Below are positions 1 through 11,731 of a DNA stretch of 64,000 nucleotides, in pieces. The stretch spans positions 4,569,320 to 4,633,319 of the forward strand of contig OX442421.1 in NCBI GenBank assembly GCA_949361645.1, in the 5' to 3' direction. The translations under genes were made by a program, and so were the position numbers. The first letter of the stretch is position 1. Every line of letters begins with the position of its first letter. This stretch comes from Spongilla lacustris (Eukaryota > Porifera > Demospongiae > Spongillida > Spongillidae). The notes below the pieces were generated by a model. It worked only from the letters and a program-made list of their open reading frames with translations. It ran no database searches and was not told where the DNA came from.

Positions 1-863
1 TCAGCCACAACTGGTGACACAAAAAGTTACAACTACCTGCTCCAACGTCTTTCAGTGGCTGTACAAAGGGGCAATGCTGCCTCCATAATAGGAACACTTT
101 TTTCTCCTTCCAGTTCTGGGATTAACATTATATATGGATATGCTGTGTTAGTGTAAACATTTGGTAATTTCATTGACTAATATTGTAGGATTTGTGCCAC
201 ATGATTGAACAATAGATACATGATTGAACAGGAGGGTTGAGCAATGCATGCTGGTTGGTCACTTTAATCAAACAACTGCCAACCCCCCCCCCCCCCTCTT
301 CCCACCCCCCCCTTGAAAACCTGCATACGGGCCTGTGCCATAAGGAGGGTCTGGAGAATCTAATGGTAAAATAATGGCCTGTGTAATGCAATAATAAACA
401 TTAGGTCGAGTGCTGCGGGTGATAATCAATTCATTGTATGTTATGTGTGGCAGACTTTGCATGAGATGGATGAGGAGAAAGAACATAGATGATCAAAAAA
501 GGGGCGAAAGATATATAATGGGTACAAGTTCCAGGTGGGCTCGGATAAGAATAACTTTCAAAGGTTTGATACAGTGCTTCATCATAACGAAAGCTAACAG
601 ACTGTCACTTGAACACCATTGAGGCAGTCATATCTGTCCACAGCATTTCAGGGCTGATAGACAACTTTCTTCCGCAACCCTGCATGTGTAATGGGGGGGG
701 GGGGGGGGGGGGGGGGGATCCAATAATATTACTGCTTGCATCATCTGCATACACTGTTGCAGTTCCTCTTTGCTTTACTATAAGTAATACTGACTACATG
801 TATGCATTCTTCCTGCTCATTTGTTGAACAGCACTATGAGGTAGAAGGGCCTCTCACATCCAG
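1..863. other. Unassigned leading sequence with homopolymer tracts
   Basis: No convincing gene is visible. The stretch holds a C-rich block near 283-313 followed by a conserved-looking CCTGCATACGGGCCTGTG segment, and a run of about 24 G near 694-717. The segment after the C block resembles one at 21610-21670 (C-rich block, then CTGCAGACGGGC), so both may be ends of one dispersed element. Confidence 0.4.
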
Positions 864-1569
864 ATTGCAAAAAAACGACTATGGCCTACATCAAAACCCA
901 TCATCATTCATACCGGCTGCTTCCTTGCCTGAAGATGCACCCAAGCAAAACGTGATTCTATCGTAAGCACATGTACTATTAATAGTTACCACGGCTCAAA
1001 CCACAGTATACTTCACACGCATATACTATCACGAAGAATGGACATGTAGTTTGAAAAGTGATAGAATACGTATCCACAATTTTGTTACTTTGTTTGGCAG
1101 TGGAGTAGCTTCCACAATCCGGGGTGCAATTGATAGCCTGTGCTCTTGAACAATAAGAGAGGGGTGTGGACTTTGTTGTAGATACATTGATAAGTTCTCT
1201 GTGTAGGCATGGATATTCAGGATAGACTATATCCCCTTTTAATCTAGGAGACCAAAGCCTGCATCAGTTCACCTTGCCCATTGTTATAGACCATGGTGTA
1301 CAGACAGGTGGTCCCCAAGAGAAGTGAGCAATATGTATGGTGTCTTGTTGATATCATCACAATTAGCCTTAGGTTGAGCATCGCTGTATATAAGACATGT
1401 GGGTCAGGGCCCCCAGAAACTGGCTGTCTTCTCTCCCATAGGACTGGAGGGTGTTCCATAAGATCAATGTCCTAGCCGTCATCAAGCAGCCTCATGTGTT
1501 AGACAACCCTCCTCTTAGTGTCTCCATCATTGAGACTGAATCTGCTGGTACCTTTACCTGCACTTCTCG
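864..1569 (+). CDS. Two exon-like segments of an unrecognised spliced gene
   Basis: Segment 864-962 follows a CAG acceptor and ends at GTAAGC; in its open frame it reads LQKNDYGLHQNPSSFIPAAS and onward. Segment 1442-1569 follows a pyrimidine-rich stretch ending in ATAG and stops before GTATGC; its open frame begins DWRVFHKINVLAVIKQPHV and ends GTFTCTS. A small piece near 1293-1310 (TMVYRQ, then GTGGTC) could be a third exon, but its phase does not join the others cleanly. I do not recognise the protein. Splice sites and protein-like composition support coding. That they belong to one gene is an inference. Confidence 0.3.
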
Positions 1570-1685
1570 GTATGCCTACCCATATTTTATGGGAAGGAAG
1601 TGACTACTGTTCTGACCCCAATCCATTGGTCCCTAGAAATGGACTAGGGATAATGTTATAGCCATTAGTAGTGACTTCTCATGTA

Positions 1686-2098
1686 CTACCTCCTCTCTCC
1701 ACCATCCCTTCCCTCTCCTTCCTTATTCCCCTCTCCTCCCCTCCCCTCTCCTCCCTCCCCTCCCTCCCCTCCCCTCTCCTCTCTCCCCTCCCCTCTCATC
1801 CCTCCCCTCCCCTCTCCTCCCTCCCCTCGCCACTCATCCCTCCCCTCCCCTCTCATCCCTCCCCTCTCCTCCCTCCCCTCTCCTCCCTCCCCTCTCCTCC
1901 TTCCCCTCTCCTCCCTCCCCTCTCCTCCCTCCCCTCCCCTCTCCTCCCTCCCCTCTCCTCCCTCCCCTCTCCTCCCTCCCCTCTCCTCCCTCCCCTCTCC
2001 TCCCTCCTCTCTCCTCCCTCCCCTCCACTCTCCTCCCTCCCTCACCTCCCTCCCCTCTCCTCCCTCCCCTCTCCTCCCTCCCTCCCCTCCCCTCTCCT
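1686..2098. repeat. CT-rich minisatellite (CTCCCCTCTCCTCC-like)
   Basis: About 410 bases of almost pure C and T on the plus strand, built from short variants of CTCCCCTCTCCTCC. Long open frames cross it in several frames only because C/T strings contain no stop codons. They encode S/P/L-rich or, in reverse, G/E/R-rich nonsense and are not genes. Confidence 0.9.
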
Positions 2099-2600
2099 AT
2101 TGTGTGATAAGAAAAAGTATGGCTGCATCTGAATGGTGTTTCTGTACACCTAGTTTACAACGCAGCATACTAACCATCTTGAAAATTTCTTTGTGCTTGG
2201 CATTTTCATCCTAAAGTTACCCCTCTCCCTTACGATATCCTTATATAGATTGGCTGCGCGTCATTAAGGATTGAGATACGAAGAGTGCACATATGGTATA
2301 ATCTCTACTATGACAATACACCAGTTAAATGGGAGGGATCAACGAGTATTCGATGGTAAAATGAACCATGAGGCCATGGCTCATCTAGCCGCAATGGATT
2401 TTTTCGGTTTACAGTATTGTTAAATTATGGACCCAGCATAGGTATGTAATTCATAAGGTAAGACCAAGGGGGTACGTCTTTTGCCCCTTCAAACCCCCCC
2501 CCCCCCCGGATCTATAGTCAACAACATTGTACAACAAATGATTACACAACTTACTTCATACTGCGATTTATTCCATGAATGGTTAATTTTTGATGGTTTA
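2099..2600. other. No gene seen
   Basis: AT-rich, with a run of C near 2496-2507. No open frame or splice-bounded segment stands out. Confidence 0.4.
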
Positions 2601-2614
2601 CATTGAATAATTGA

Positions 2615-2960
2615 AATCAAATGAACTGCACCTGTTCCAACTTGGTCACACAAAAGTTGTACGAAAATTTATTCCATCATACATCATTCTGGTATGGAAT
2701 CTGTACATACCTTTTGCTATAAAATTATCACACATAAATGTACAATTAAATCAAAAAAAATTTTCCTCACCTTTGTCTTTGATTGAATTTGGACATTTAG
2801 AATGAAGAAAAAGTTTAGATTTATTTGCATGCACAAATACATTATATAAACACACTGCACCTTCGTAAGCTTCCTCACACCAGGGTTGACCAATTTATTT
2901 AATTATGTCTGTACACATAGGCATATAATTTGTACGCACCTCAACCTAAAAACAAACAAA
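2615..2960. repeat. Diverged monomers of the 245-bp tandem repeat
   Basis: Two blocks, around 2620-2690 and 2850-2945, align by eye with the monomer found at 4.0-6.7 kb. Shared landmarks in order are CTGCACCT, a CTTG/CTTC-TCACAC step, GTTG, an ATTTA-rich stretch, and AGGCATAT with a downstream ACCTCA. They look like older, decayed copies outside the homogenised core. Confidence 0.5.
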
Positions 2961-4019
2961 AATGAAATGTAAATGTAAAGCGTTAAGTGTCTTCATACAC
3001 AAGCGTTTCTAATGAATAAAATTCGACTATGATTTTTTTTCAGGTTTCTAGCAACTTGCAAATCAGTTATTAGATACCAACTATCGATTTAGCTGATTAA
3101 TGTGTAAGCCCTTCAAAGAACTGACCGTCGACTACACAAGTTCAATGACAATAATGGCCGACAAAGAGGAACAACCAACACACACGCATGCGCAAGACAT
3201 TACATCATAATGTACAGTCCGTTACATAGCTATCCGCCCTACAGGATACGTTCTTGTACCCGCTTAGTGGGCAACGAAATTGCCAAACCAGTTGGGTTCT
3301 TTTCGATCTCTAAGCGGTTACCGTCTCTGCTCCAGAGTGATAGTCACATCTTGCTCCGGCTCATCGGGCGTAGATGAACAAGATGAATCCGCAATAGTCT
3401 CTGGCACTTCATGGTAAAACACTTTAGCAATGCGACTATAGTACGATATAATGCGTTGGTGCCACGTATGTAGACGTACCAAGGACCTTTTTGTTCTCCA
3501 AAACCCACTTATTCATGGTCTGAACTGTAAGGCTGTGCTTCCTCACCTCAGGCTGAACAAAAATCAGTGAATCTCAATTTCAACATGGCATGAATGCTTT
3601 GATGCCATCTCTAGGCACAACAAAAAAAAATTGGTCTTGACATTCTTATTGCGCATGCGCAGAATTGATCTGACAATTAGCGAAATCGATGGGCAAATTG
3701 CTTTTATCTCAGACATCATCAGGCATGATAGTCTGTAACTATTGATGTCTGAGAAGCTTTGGGACACGAATCACGCAGCCTGTTCTAAATTGACTTAAAA
3801 ACAATCATCTCAAACAAATACAGATGCAAAGCAAGCATTCCAAAAATTTGAATGATGGACATAATGGTGAGTGCAAAGCCAGCGTTCCGACAATTTCAAG
3901 ACATAATGGTGATATCATAGGTTATTTGCCATTGTAATAAATGCATAGACAACAAAATAGGTAATTGCAACTTATTGAATAACCTACAAAAACACGAAAA
4001 AATCAGTTATGCACCCACC
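2961..4019. other. No gene seen
   Basis: Unique-looking, AT-rich sequence. Short open frames on both strands have no recognisable motif. CACGCATGCGCA and GCGCATGCGCAGA occur here; similar alternating purine-pyrimidine strings recur elsewhere in the window, including in the LTRs of the 58-62 kb retrotransposon. Confidence 0.35.
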
Positions 4020-6720
4020 CAAGTTATAATCTCACCTTGGTCTATGATTCATTTTCCAAAAATTCGAAGAAGAACAAAACTTGATCACTTTCCTCACACA
4101 AACCTGCTCAGGAAAACATGACTGTACCTGTTCTAGCTTCATCGCACCAGAGGTGTACAAAATAGAATCAATTATACATCTATCTATACAGGTTAGCATA
4201 TGATCATACATACCACAGTCTGGAAAAAAAAGAAAAAAACCCACATGAAATATTGTTGTCTCTACCCTAACTATTATCTCACCTCTTGCTATGATTGATT
4301 TTTAACAGTTCAGAAGAAGAACAAAACTCAATCACCTTTCATACACAAACATGCTCTGAGAGACATGGCTGTACCTCGGCAAACTTCATCACACCAGAAT
4401 TGTAAGTACAAAACTCGATCACTTTTCATACACAAACATGCTTCGAGAGACATGGCTGTACCTTTGCCAGCTTCATCGTACCAGAGTTGGACAAAATAGA
4501 ATCCATTATACATCTAAACTATACAGGTAGGCATATGATCATACATACCTCAGCCTGGAAAAAAAAGACAATAAAATCAGCTATGCACCCACCCAAGTTA
4601 TAATCTCACCTTGGTCTATGATTCATTTACCACAATTTCGAAGAAGATCAAAACTTGATCACTTTCCATACACAAACATGCTTTGAGAGACATGGCTGTA
4701 CCTTTGCCAGCTTCATCGTACCAAAGTTGGACAAAATAGAATCCATTATACATCTAAACTATACAGGTAGGCATATGATCATACATACCTCAGCCTGGAA
4801 AAAAAAAGAAAAAAACCCACTTGAAAAATTGATTGTCTCTACCCTAACTATTATCTCACCTCTTGCTATGATTGATTTTTAACAGTTCAGAAGAAGAACA
4901 AAACTCAATCACTTTTCATACACAAACATGCTCTGAGAGACATGGCTGTACCTTGGCAAACTTCATCACACCAGAGTTGTACATAATAGAATCCATTATA
5001 CATCTATCTATACAGGTAGGCATATGATCATACGTACCTCAGCCTGGAAGTAGGATAAATAACAATAATGTAAAATATTGAGTGTCTCAATACCCAAGTT
5101 ATTATCTCACATTTTTCTATGATTCATTTTCCACAATTTCAAAGATCAAAACTCGATCACTTTCCATACACAAACTTGATTGGTAAGACATGGCTGTACC
5201 TCTTTTAGCTTCATCACACCAGAGTTGTACCGAATATAATCCATTATACATCTATCTATACAGGTGGGTATATGATCATACGTACCATGGTCTGGAGAAA
5301 AAGAAAAGAAACAATTTAAATTATTGACTGTCTCTACCGTAACTGTTATCTCACATCTGTCTATGATTGATTTTGAACAGTTCAGAAGAAGAACAAAACT
5401 CAATCACTTTTCATACACAAACATGCTCTGAGGTTACATGGCTGTACCTCGACAAGCTTCATCACACCAGAGTTGTACAAAATAGAATCCATTATACATC
5501 TAAACTATACAGGTAGGCATTTAATCATACATACCTCCTTCTGAAAGTAAGATAAATAACGATAATGTAAAATATGTCTCAATACCCAAGTTTTTATCTC
5601 ACATTTTTCTATTATTCATTTTCCACAATTCGGAAGAAGAAAAAGCTCAATCACTTTTCCTACACAAACATGCTTTGAGAGACATGGCTGTACCTTTGCC
5701 AGCTTCATTGTACCAAAGTTGGACAAAATAGAATCCATTATACATCTATCTATACAGGTAGGCATATGATCATACGTACCATAGCCTGGAAATAAGACTT
5801 TAAAATCAGTTATGCACCCACCCAAGTTATAATCTCACCTTGGTCTATGATTCATTTTCCAAAAATTCGAAGAAGAACAAAACTTGATCACTTTCCTCAC
5901 ACAAACCTGCTCAGGAAAACATGACTGTACCTGTTCTAGCTTCATTGCACCAGAGGTGTACAAAATAGAATCCATTATACATCTATCTATACAAGTAGGC
6001 ATTTAATCATACATACCTCCTTCTGGTAGTAAGATAAATAACAATAATGTAAAATATGTCTCAATACCCAAGTTATTATCTTACCTCTTGCTATGATTGA
6101 TTTTTAACAGTTCAGAAGAAGAACAAATCTCAATCACCTTTCATACACAAACATGCTCTGAGAGACATGGCTGTACCTCGGCAAACTTCATCACACCAGA
6201 GTTGTACAAAATAGAATCCATTATACATCTATCTATACAGGTAGGCATATGATCATACGTACCATAGCCTGGAAATAAGACAATAAAATCAGTTATGCAC
6301 CCACCCAAGTTATAATCTCACCTCGGTCTATGATTCATTTACCACAATTTCGAAGAAGAACAAAACTCGATCACTTTCCATACACAATCATGCTTTGAGA
6401 GACATGGCTGTACCTTTGCCAGCTTCATCGTACCAAAGTTGGACAAAATAGAATCCATTATACATCTAAACTATACAGGTAGGCATATACATACCGCAAG
6501 CTGGAAGAACGAAAAATCACGTCCATGTAAAATATTGAGTGCCTCTACCCTAATTATTATCTCACCTCTTTCTATGATTCATTTTTTAACAATTCAAAAG
6601 AAGGCGATCACTTTCTATACACATCATACATGCTCCGAAAGACTTGATATACATACCTCCTCCTGGAAAATAGAAAATCACGTCCATGTAAGTGTCAAAG
6701 TATCATCCCGTTTTTAACAG
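4020..6720 (-). repeat. Tandem array of about 245-bp units with exon-like organisation on the minus strand
   Basis: About ten copies are recognisable by the segment around ATTATACATC (near 4165, 4505, 4745, 4995, 5245, 5495, 5740, 5980, 6220, 6460); spacing is mostly 236-252 bases. The second interval is longer because part of a unit is duplicated inside it. Read on the minus strand, most units show a T-rich tract ending in CCAG, about 180 bases, then GTGAGAT or GTAAGAT, with about 60 bases to the next CCAG. That is an exon plus a short intron. In the better copies the exon-like part is open and reads approximately TYDHMPTCIDRCIMDSIL, then MKLAKVQPC. Other copies have an extra base at the GTATAGTTTAG variant, or a TGA, so they are broken. 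It may be a decayed tandem exon duplication or a satellite that captured an exon. Confidence 0.75.
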
Positions 6721-7440
6721 TTCTAAAGATGACAAAACTTCATTACATTCCTGACATGATCTGTACTAGTGCCAGCTTGATTTACACATTGATGAAAAAA
6801 GCGATCTGTTGAAATCGACATGTTAACCATAATCTTAAATAAATAAAAGGTACTGTTTAGGGAGCTAAACAGAGTTTAATGGGGATCTAGTAATTCCCCA
6901 TCAGCATTTGCGGCCAGACGTTTGCGGCTATTCGGGCTCATTGTCTTAAAGATGGAGTTGCAGTCGCCTCTATGGCAAGCGGTCAGCCGGCTGTGCGGCC
7001 TAATTAAGAAAACTTAAAATGGCATCTGTGCAACGCTGTGAAACATGGGGTGTCTATAAATCTCTAAAACTCCTTCAAACCAATACTTACTAGTGCTGTA
7101 CATTCTTCCACGTTAGCACCAATACCTTAGTCTCACTTATTGTATTATTAATCAACAGCACACGTGCTTTGATTGAGACATGGCGACGCGTCACAAAGGG
7201 TCTCTTTAAGTCACGTTTTCCTCCTAGCAAGGTAAGCAAACCTTTCAAAACAAGCTCAATGCTGTGAAGAGGGTAGGTACTCTTGCCTGACGGTCCGCCC
7301 CAATGGGACATTATATGACTTACAGCTTCTTAAATTCCATGCTAGAGTCAAGACCTCGTTCTGACCAACAGTTCGGGCCAGTACTATACTTGACTACATG
7401 TACCAGCTTCAGGACGTTCATTGCTGGACACATCAGGTAC
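6721..7440. other. No gene seen
   Basis: Mixed unique sequence between the tandem array and the TG-rich tract. Only short open frames occur, with no recognisable motif. Confidence 0.35.
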
Positions 7441-7449
7441 ATGCTTGTA

Positions 7450-8112
7450 AATGTATGTGTGTGTGTGTGTGTGTGTGTGTATGCGTACGTGTGTTTATAT
7501 GTGTGTGTGTGTGTGTGGTGAAATTTAAACTGCATGATAGGAATACCCAAGTTCGTGTATTTATGTATGTGTGAATGTATCATTGTACGTACATGTGTGA
7601 GTTTGTGTGTGTGTGGTGAAATTTAAACAGCGGGATAGGAATACCCAAAGTTATGTGTGAATGTATCATTGTATGTACATGCATGTGCTTATGCATGTGT
7701 TGACTATGCATGTTTGTGGTTGTGTGTGTGCATGTGTGTGTCTGTGTGGTGTGTGTATGCAAGTGTATGTGTTTATGTATGTTACGTGACCAGTGCATGT
7801 ATACGTGGGTTTGTGTGTGTGATATTATGTAAGTATGTGGTTGTGTATGATATGTGTATGAATGCATTTGTGCGGGTGTGGTGTGTATGGTGTATGTGTG
7901 CACTGTGTGGTGCGTGCTTGTGTATGTATGTATGTGTGGTATGTGTGCATGTGTGTCTGTATGTGCATGTGTGTGTGGTGTGTATGTGTTTATGTATGGT
8001 ATATTACTTGTATGCATGTGTTTGTTAGTCTGTGTGTGCATATATGTATCAATGTTTATGTGTGTGTGCACATGTGTATGTATGTGTGTGCATGGTGTGG
8101 TTTGTACATATG
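7450..8112. repeat. TG/TATG-rich microsatellite tract
   Basis: Long degenerate stretch of TGTG, TATG and CATG on the plus strand. A segment reading TGGTGAAATTTAAAC...GGAATACCCAA is present twice (about 7515-7555 and 7612-7652), showing an internal duplication. Open frames give only C/V/Y or H/T strings. Confidence 0.85.
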
Positions 8113-8450
8113 CAGTGGCGTAGAAAAAGGGGGGGCAGAGGGGGGCATGCAACTGCCCCCCTACACCTGCGATACTACAGTGTATCTATACATACGTTTT
8201 TTTTTTAACAACCTAGTGAAACCTACCTTTTGCTCAGAATGCTTCAAAGAATTACCTAAATCATTTAATAAGTGTTTTATTCTAGTGTAATTTCATCTTA
8301 AATGCAATCTGGGGCACAGTCCCAGACCCCATTGGGGGAGCTTACAGCACTCCCCTATCTGGTTGGGCGGGAGGCATACTCCTCTCCCGCACCCTCCACA
8401 TAAGACCATCAAAGTTTGTCCCCACTTTTAAACTCCTTTGTACGCCGTTG
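8113..8450. mobile_element. Short TIR element inserted in the TG tract
   Basis: Starts CAGTGGCGTAGAAAAAGG and ends with CCTTTGTACGCCGTTG, which is an imperfect inverted match. It is flanked by ATATG on both sides (8108-8112 and 8451-8455), a candidate 5-bp target-site duplication. The interior (GGGCACAGTCCCAGACCCCATTGGGG, with GGGAGCTTACAGCGCT-like text in relatives) resembles the elements at 28.0, 28.9 and 33.6 kb. No transposase is encoded, so this is a non-autonomous element. Confidence 0.7.
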
Positions 8451-8799
8451 ATATGTGTGTGTATGTGGTTTGTATGTATGTGTGTGTGTTTGCATGTGTA
8501 TATGTATATGTGCATATGTGTGGTATATATATGTGTGCACGTGTGTGGTGAGTGTGTTTAAGTGTGTGTATGTGTGTGGTGTGTGTATCAATGTTTGTGT
8601 GTGTGAATGTGTGTGTGCATGTGTGTATAAATGTTTATGTTTGTGTGCATGTGTGTATCTATGTATGCATGCATGTGTGTGGTATGTATACATGTATATG
8701 TGGGTACATGTGTGTGATATGTGTATGTGTGCATGTGTGGTTTGTATGTATATGTGTATGTGTGTCTGTATGTGTGTTGTACATGTATGTGCGGACACC
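8451..8799. repeat. TG-rich tract, continued
   Basis: Continuation of the TG/TATG-rich DNA on the right side of the insertion. Composition and motif content match 7450-8112, consistent with one tract split by the element. Confidence 0.8.
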
Positions 8800-8808
8800 A
8801 TCAGGACC

Positions 8809-9460
8809 TAGTCTCGTACCCAGACCCTGATTCCCACAGCTTGCAGATGGATTACATCACCGCTATGTGGAAAGAGGGTCTGGTGAACTGCTGTACTCAA
8901 TTCTGTCCACGGTCACCAAAATGTTGGGGAACCAATCAGATTCGAGGTATGGAGTAATTGCATACCTTAGTTATTATTGGGAGTTATTGGTAATTGCGAT
9001 GGTGTTGGAGGATGTACGGCGAACGATCAAGTGAGCGGGTGAACGTAAGGGTTGTTTTACACATACAACAAACACTTCCCAATCATCGTAGACATACTAT
9101 TGGATCGGGATGTCTTCGTATGTCTTGCAACTGGCATGGGAGTCACTTTAATAAGCCGTTTCTGCCTTGGGCATTTGATGCGCGGTGGGAGGAAGGACAA
9201 TGTGCGAAGCGTTGTTTGGAAACATTTTGCCCTTTCTCCTCTGTCAGTTGTGTTAATTAATTATTCAATTAACTAATTGCATTCGTGTTGACGCTAAACA
9301 TATTCATAAATACGTCACTGCATTCCTCCCGACGTTAGAATAATAATGTTATGTAATCGCGGGACAAAATTCAGTAAAGCAGTTCACCAGACCCTCTTTC
9401 CATGTAGCGGTGATGTAATGCATCCACAGCAGTCGGAATTAGGGTCTGGGCATGAGACTA
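8809..9460. mobile_element. Mutator-like MITE with about 100-bp TIRs and a 9-bp target duplication
   Basis: Left end starts TAGTCTCGTACCCAGACCCT and runs to about 8915. Right end (about 9353-9460) is its inverted match, finishing in GGGTCTGGGCATGAGACTA. Both arms share the internal block GAAAGAGGGTCTGGTGAACT in opposite orientation. The flanks are identical: ATCAGGACC at 8800-8808 and at 9461-9469. Long TIRs with a 9-bp duplication are the hallmark of Mutator-like elements; assignment to that superfamily rests on those features only, since no transposase is present. A related end (GGGTCTGGGAACGAGACT) occurs alone near 29555-29573. Confidence 0.85.
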
Positions 9461-9499
9461 ATCAGGACCCACCTCAAGTGTCCAGATTATCAATGTGTC

Positions 9500-9690
9500 C
9501 TTTTATCCTGGGGTGTGTGTGCATGTTTGTGGTGTGTGTATATATGTACATGTGTATGTATGTGCATGTGCGGTATGTGTGGTTTGTATGTGTTTAGTGT
9601 GTTTGTGCATGTGTGTATAATGTGTCTGTGATATGTATGTATGTGCGTATGTATGGTTTGCGTTTATGTGGTGTCACTGGTGTGTGTGCT
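9500..9690. repeat. TG-rich tract between two insertions
   Basis: TG/TATG-rich DNA like that at 7.4-8.8 kb, lying between the 9-bp-TSD element and the LTR element. The original tract has been split at least three times. Confidence 0.75.
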
Positions 9691-10598
9691 TGTCAGGGTT
9701 CACGACCTACCACCCCGGCTGACAAAGGATGAAAAGAGACTGAATAGCGGGAGCCTCCAGGTCTAGAATGACGTTAATGTGGACCTTAATGCTATATATA
9801 ATGTGTATTGTGCACGTATTCCTTGGTCTGGTGCGATGATGGATATCTAGAAGTTGGGAGAAAGGAGCGGTGCGCAGGCTGCAGCTAGATTGATCCTTCA
9901 CATATGGTGGCAGCGGTGGGAACCATCCCTGACAGTTGTGCAGGGAGACCCATGGATCCAGAAGAGTGAGTCACTGTCGTGATGGGACTGATTGAAGTGG
10001 ACCTATGAAGGAAGGCTGGCATGCAGCGTATCCAAAAGCGGTAGACCTGAGGGTAGCCGGCTAGAGAGAGAAGGCTAGCGGTACTCAAGAGTGGAGAACC
10101 TGAGGATGCATGGTGCAGCTGTTCCCAAGCGTGGGAAGACCTTCGGTTGCCATCAGGCATGGAATGGGCGGAGTGACAGTGCGGCGCGGAAAGATGTGAT
10201 CATGAACGGGTGCTGAAGACTGAAGAGGGCGCGATAGGAATATGCAATCGACAAACGGTGTTGTTTGTCGCAGGAGAAGGATATAGACTAAAGAATGTGA
10301 TAGACTGGAGGTCTCCGATTATATCTGAAGCAGTAGGCCGGTGTGAGCGTTCGACAAATGAGATTTGTCGCAGAAGAAGTGGGAAGTGTCAGGGTTCACG
10401 ACCTACCACCCCGGCTGACAAAGGATGAAAAAAGACTGAATAGCGGGAGCCTCCAGGTCTAGAATGACGTTAATGTGGACCTTAATGCTATATATAATGT
10501 GTATTGTGCACGTATTCCTTGGCCTGATGCGGTGATGGATATCTAGCAGTTGGGAGGAAGGAGCGGCGCGCAGGCTGCGGCTAGATTGATCCTTCACA
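9691..10598 (+). mobile_element. Small LTR retrotransposon without coding capacity (TRIM-like)
   Basis: Two direct repeats of 212 bases, 9691-9902 and 10387-10598, start TGTCAGGGTTCACGACC and end GATCCTTCACA, with the TG...CA ends expected of LTRs. I count about eight differences between them, near 4%. After the left LTR comes TGGTGGCAGCGGTGGGA (from 9905), a plausible tRNA primer-binding site, and before the right LTR the purine-rich GAAGAAGTGGGAAG. The 484-base interior has no gag or pol. Flanks GTGCT and GTGCA are a possible 5-bp target duplication with one mismatch. Mobilisation would have to be in trans. Confidence 0.85.
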
Positions 10599-10984
10599 GT
10601 GCATGTGTGTGTCAATGTGTATGTATGTGTTTGAGACCTAGAGATAGTGTCCTGTTAATCAAGGTGTCCGTATTTCAGGGTGTTAAGGTTCCACTGTATG
10701 TATGTATGAATGTATGTCTACATCTTTATTTATATCTGACATATACAGGTATTATGTCGGATGCTCCTACTTCTCATAGATATATTTTCATTCATTTAAA
10801 TTAATGTACATAGGATAAATGAACCTACACAACATTTATTATTATTATTATTATTATTATTTTTAAACATACAAACTTATTATTATTCATATATACACGA
10901 AAATTGAAAACACAACAGCAGTATTAGTTATTATATTAGACTACATGTAAACTATGTATGTACAGATCCACTCTAAAGTTACAC
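10599..10984. repeat. Spacer with an (ATT)n tract
   Basis: Contains ATT repeats at about 10837-10862 and otherwise AT-rich DNA. It lies just beyond the 3' end of the minus-strand retroelement, where such simple repeats often serve as the terminal tail. Confidence 0.5.
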
Positions 10985-10987
10985 TCT

Positions 10988-11725
10988 TTAACCCGGAACA
11001 CATCTTCTGGCCAGGATTGCCCTAGCTACTGACCTCACTAATGAAGTATTCAACCGCCCATAAATCTCTGTCAAGACCTTTGCCTTAGGGCAATGCAGGG
11101 TGATCGAGAGGATGGAAGCTAGTCTAGTGAAGGTGTTCTGGGCCTCTTTACCCCAATTCCCATACGATTCCACTGCCAGAGGAACACATACCCACCCTAG
11201 CTCCTGACACTTCAGGTCATTGGAAGAGTGCTTTTGGCACTCTGCTTTGTGAGCTGCAACACCTGCTGAATTACACGCGTCATGCAAAGTGGCAGGAGTG
11301 AGTGGGGAGGTAACAGTAACGTCGAAGGCTGCTGGCTTTGCCCTTTCCCTAGCATCGACTAGCACATCAGCTGGACGTGAATTACTCTGGACTCTTGAAA
11401 GGCCTTGACCAAATTCCACTCTTACAAATAGGTGAGCACGATGACAAAATTCTGCAAAGATGTTTCGCAGGCGATTGTGTCTGATGACAACATCCCCACC
11501 ATGTCTGCATGATACGAGAGGATTCATAGTGATATAGGGGCAGAATGGGCACACTGATTGAATAGAAAAGTTCATACCTAGCCACCACAACACTGCAATT
11601 TGGAACTTGGCTGGATCAAGATGCAAGCCTGACCCCACCGAGGGGACAACCGAAAGCCAAGAACTGGCATGAGGAGCAGAGGCAGAGAGAAGGCGTGCCT
11701 TATTAGCAGGAGAGGAAGTCATCAA
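10988..11725 (-). pseudogene. C-terminal zinc-knuckle and restriction-like endonuclease segment of the retroelement
   Basis: 245 codons are open. A Cys-rich motif (CPFCPY...SCRHGGDVVIRHN) precedes an acidic residue in VEFGQGL and the signature RPADVLVDARERAKPAAFD, followed by VTVTSPL. The spacing R-P-x-D...D-V matches the R/K-P-D-x(n)-D core of restriction-like endonucleases. The expected GHH step of the knuckle is missing (NPLVSC), probably a small deletion. The tail (ELGWVCVPLAVESYG, RLASILS, IYGRLNTSLV) is the part that recurs as fragments elsewhere. The segment would cut target DNA for target-primed reverse transcription in an active copy. Confidence 0.7.
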
Positions 11726-11731
11726 GATAGA

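Noticed and set aside
7580..8830. Cys/Val- and His/Thr-rich frames
   Set aside because: TG/CA-repeat translations without conserved structure; they are cut by a transposon.
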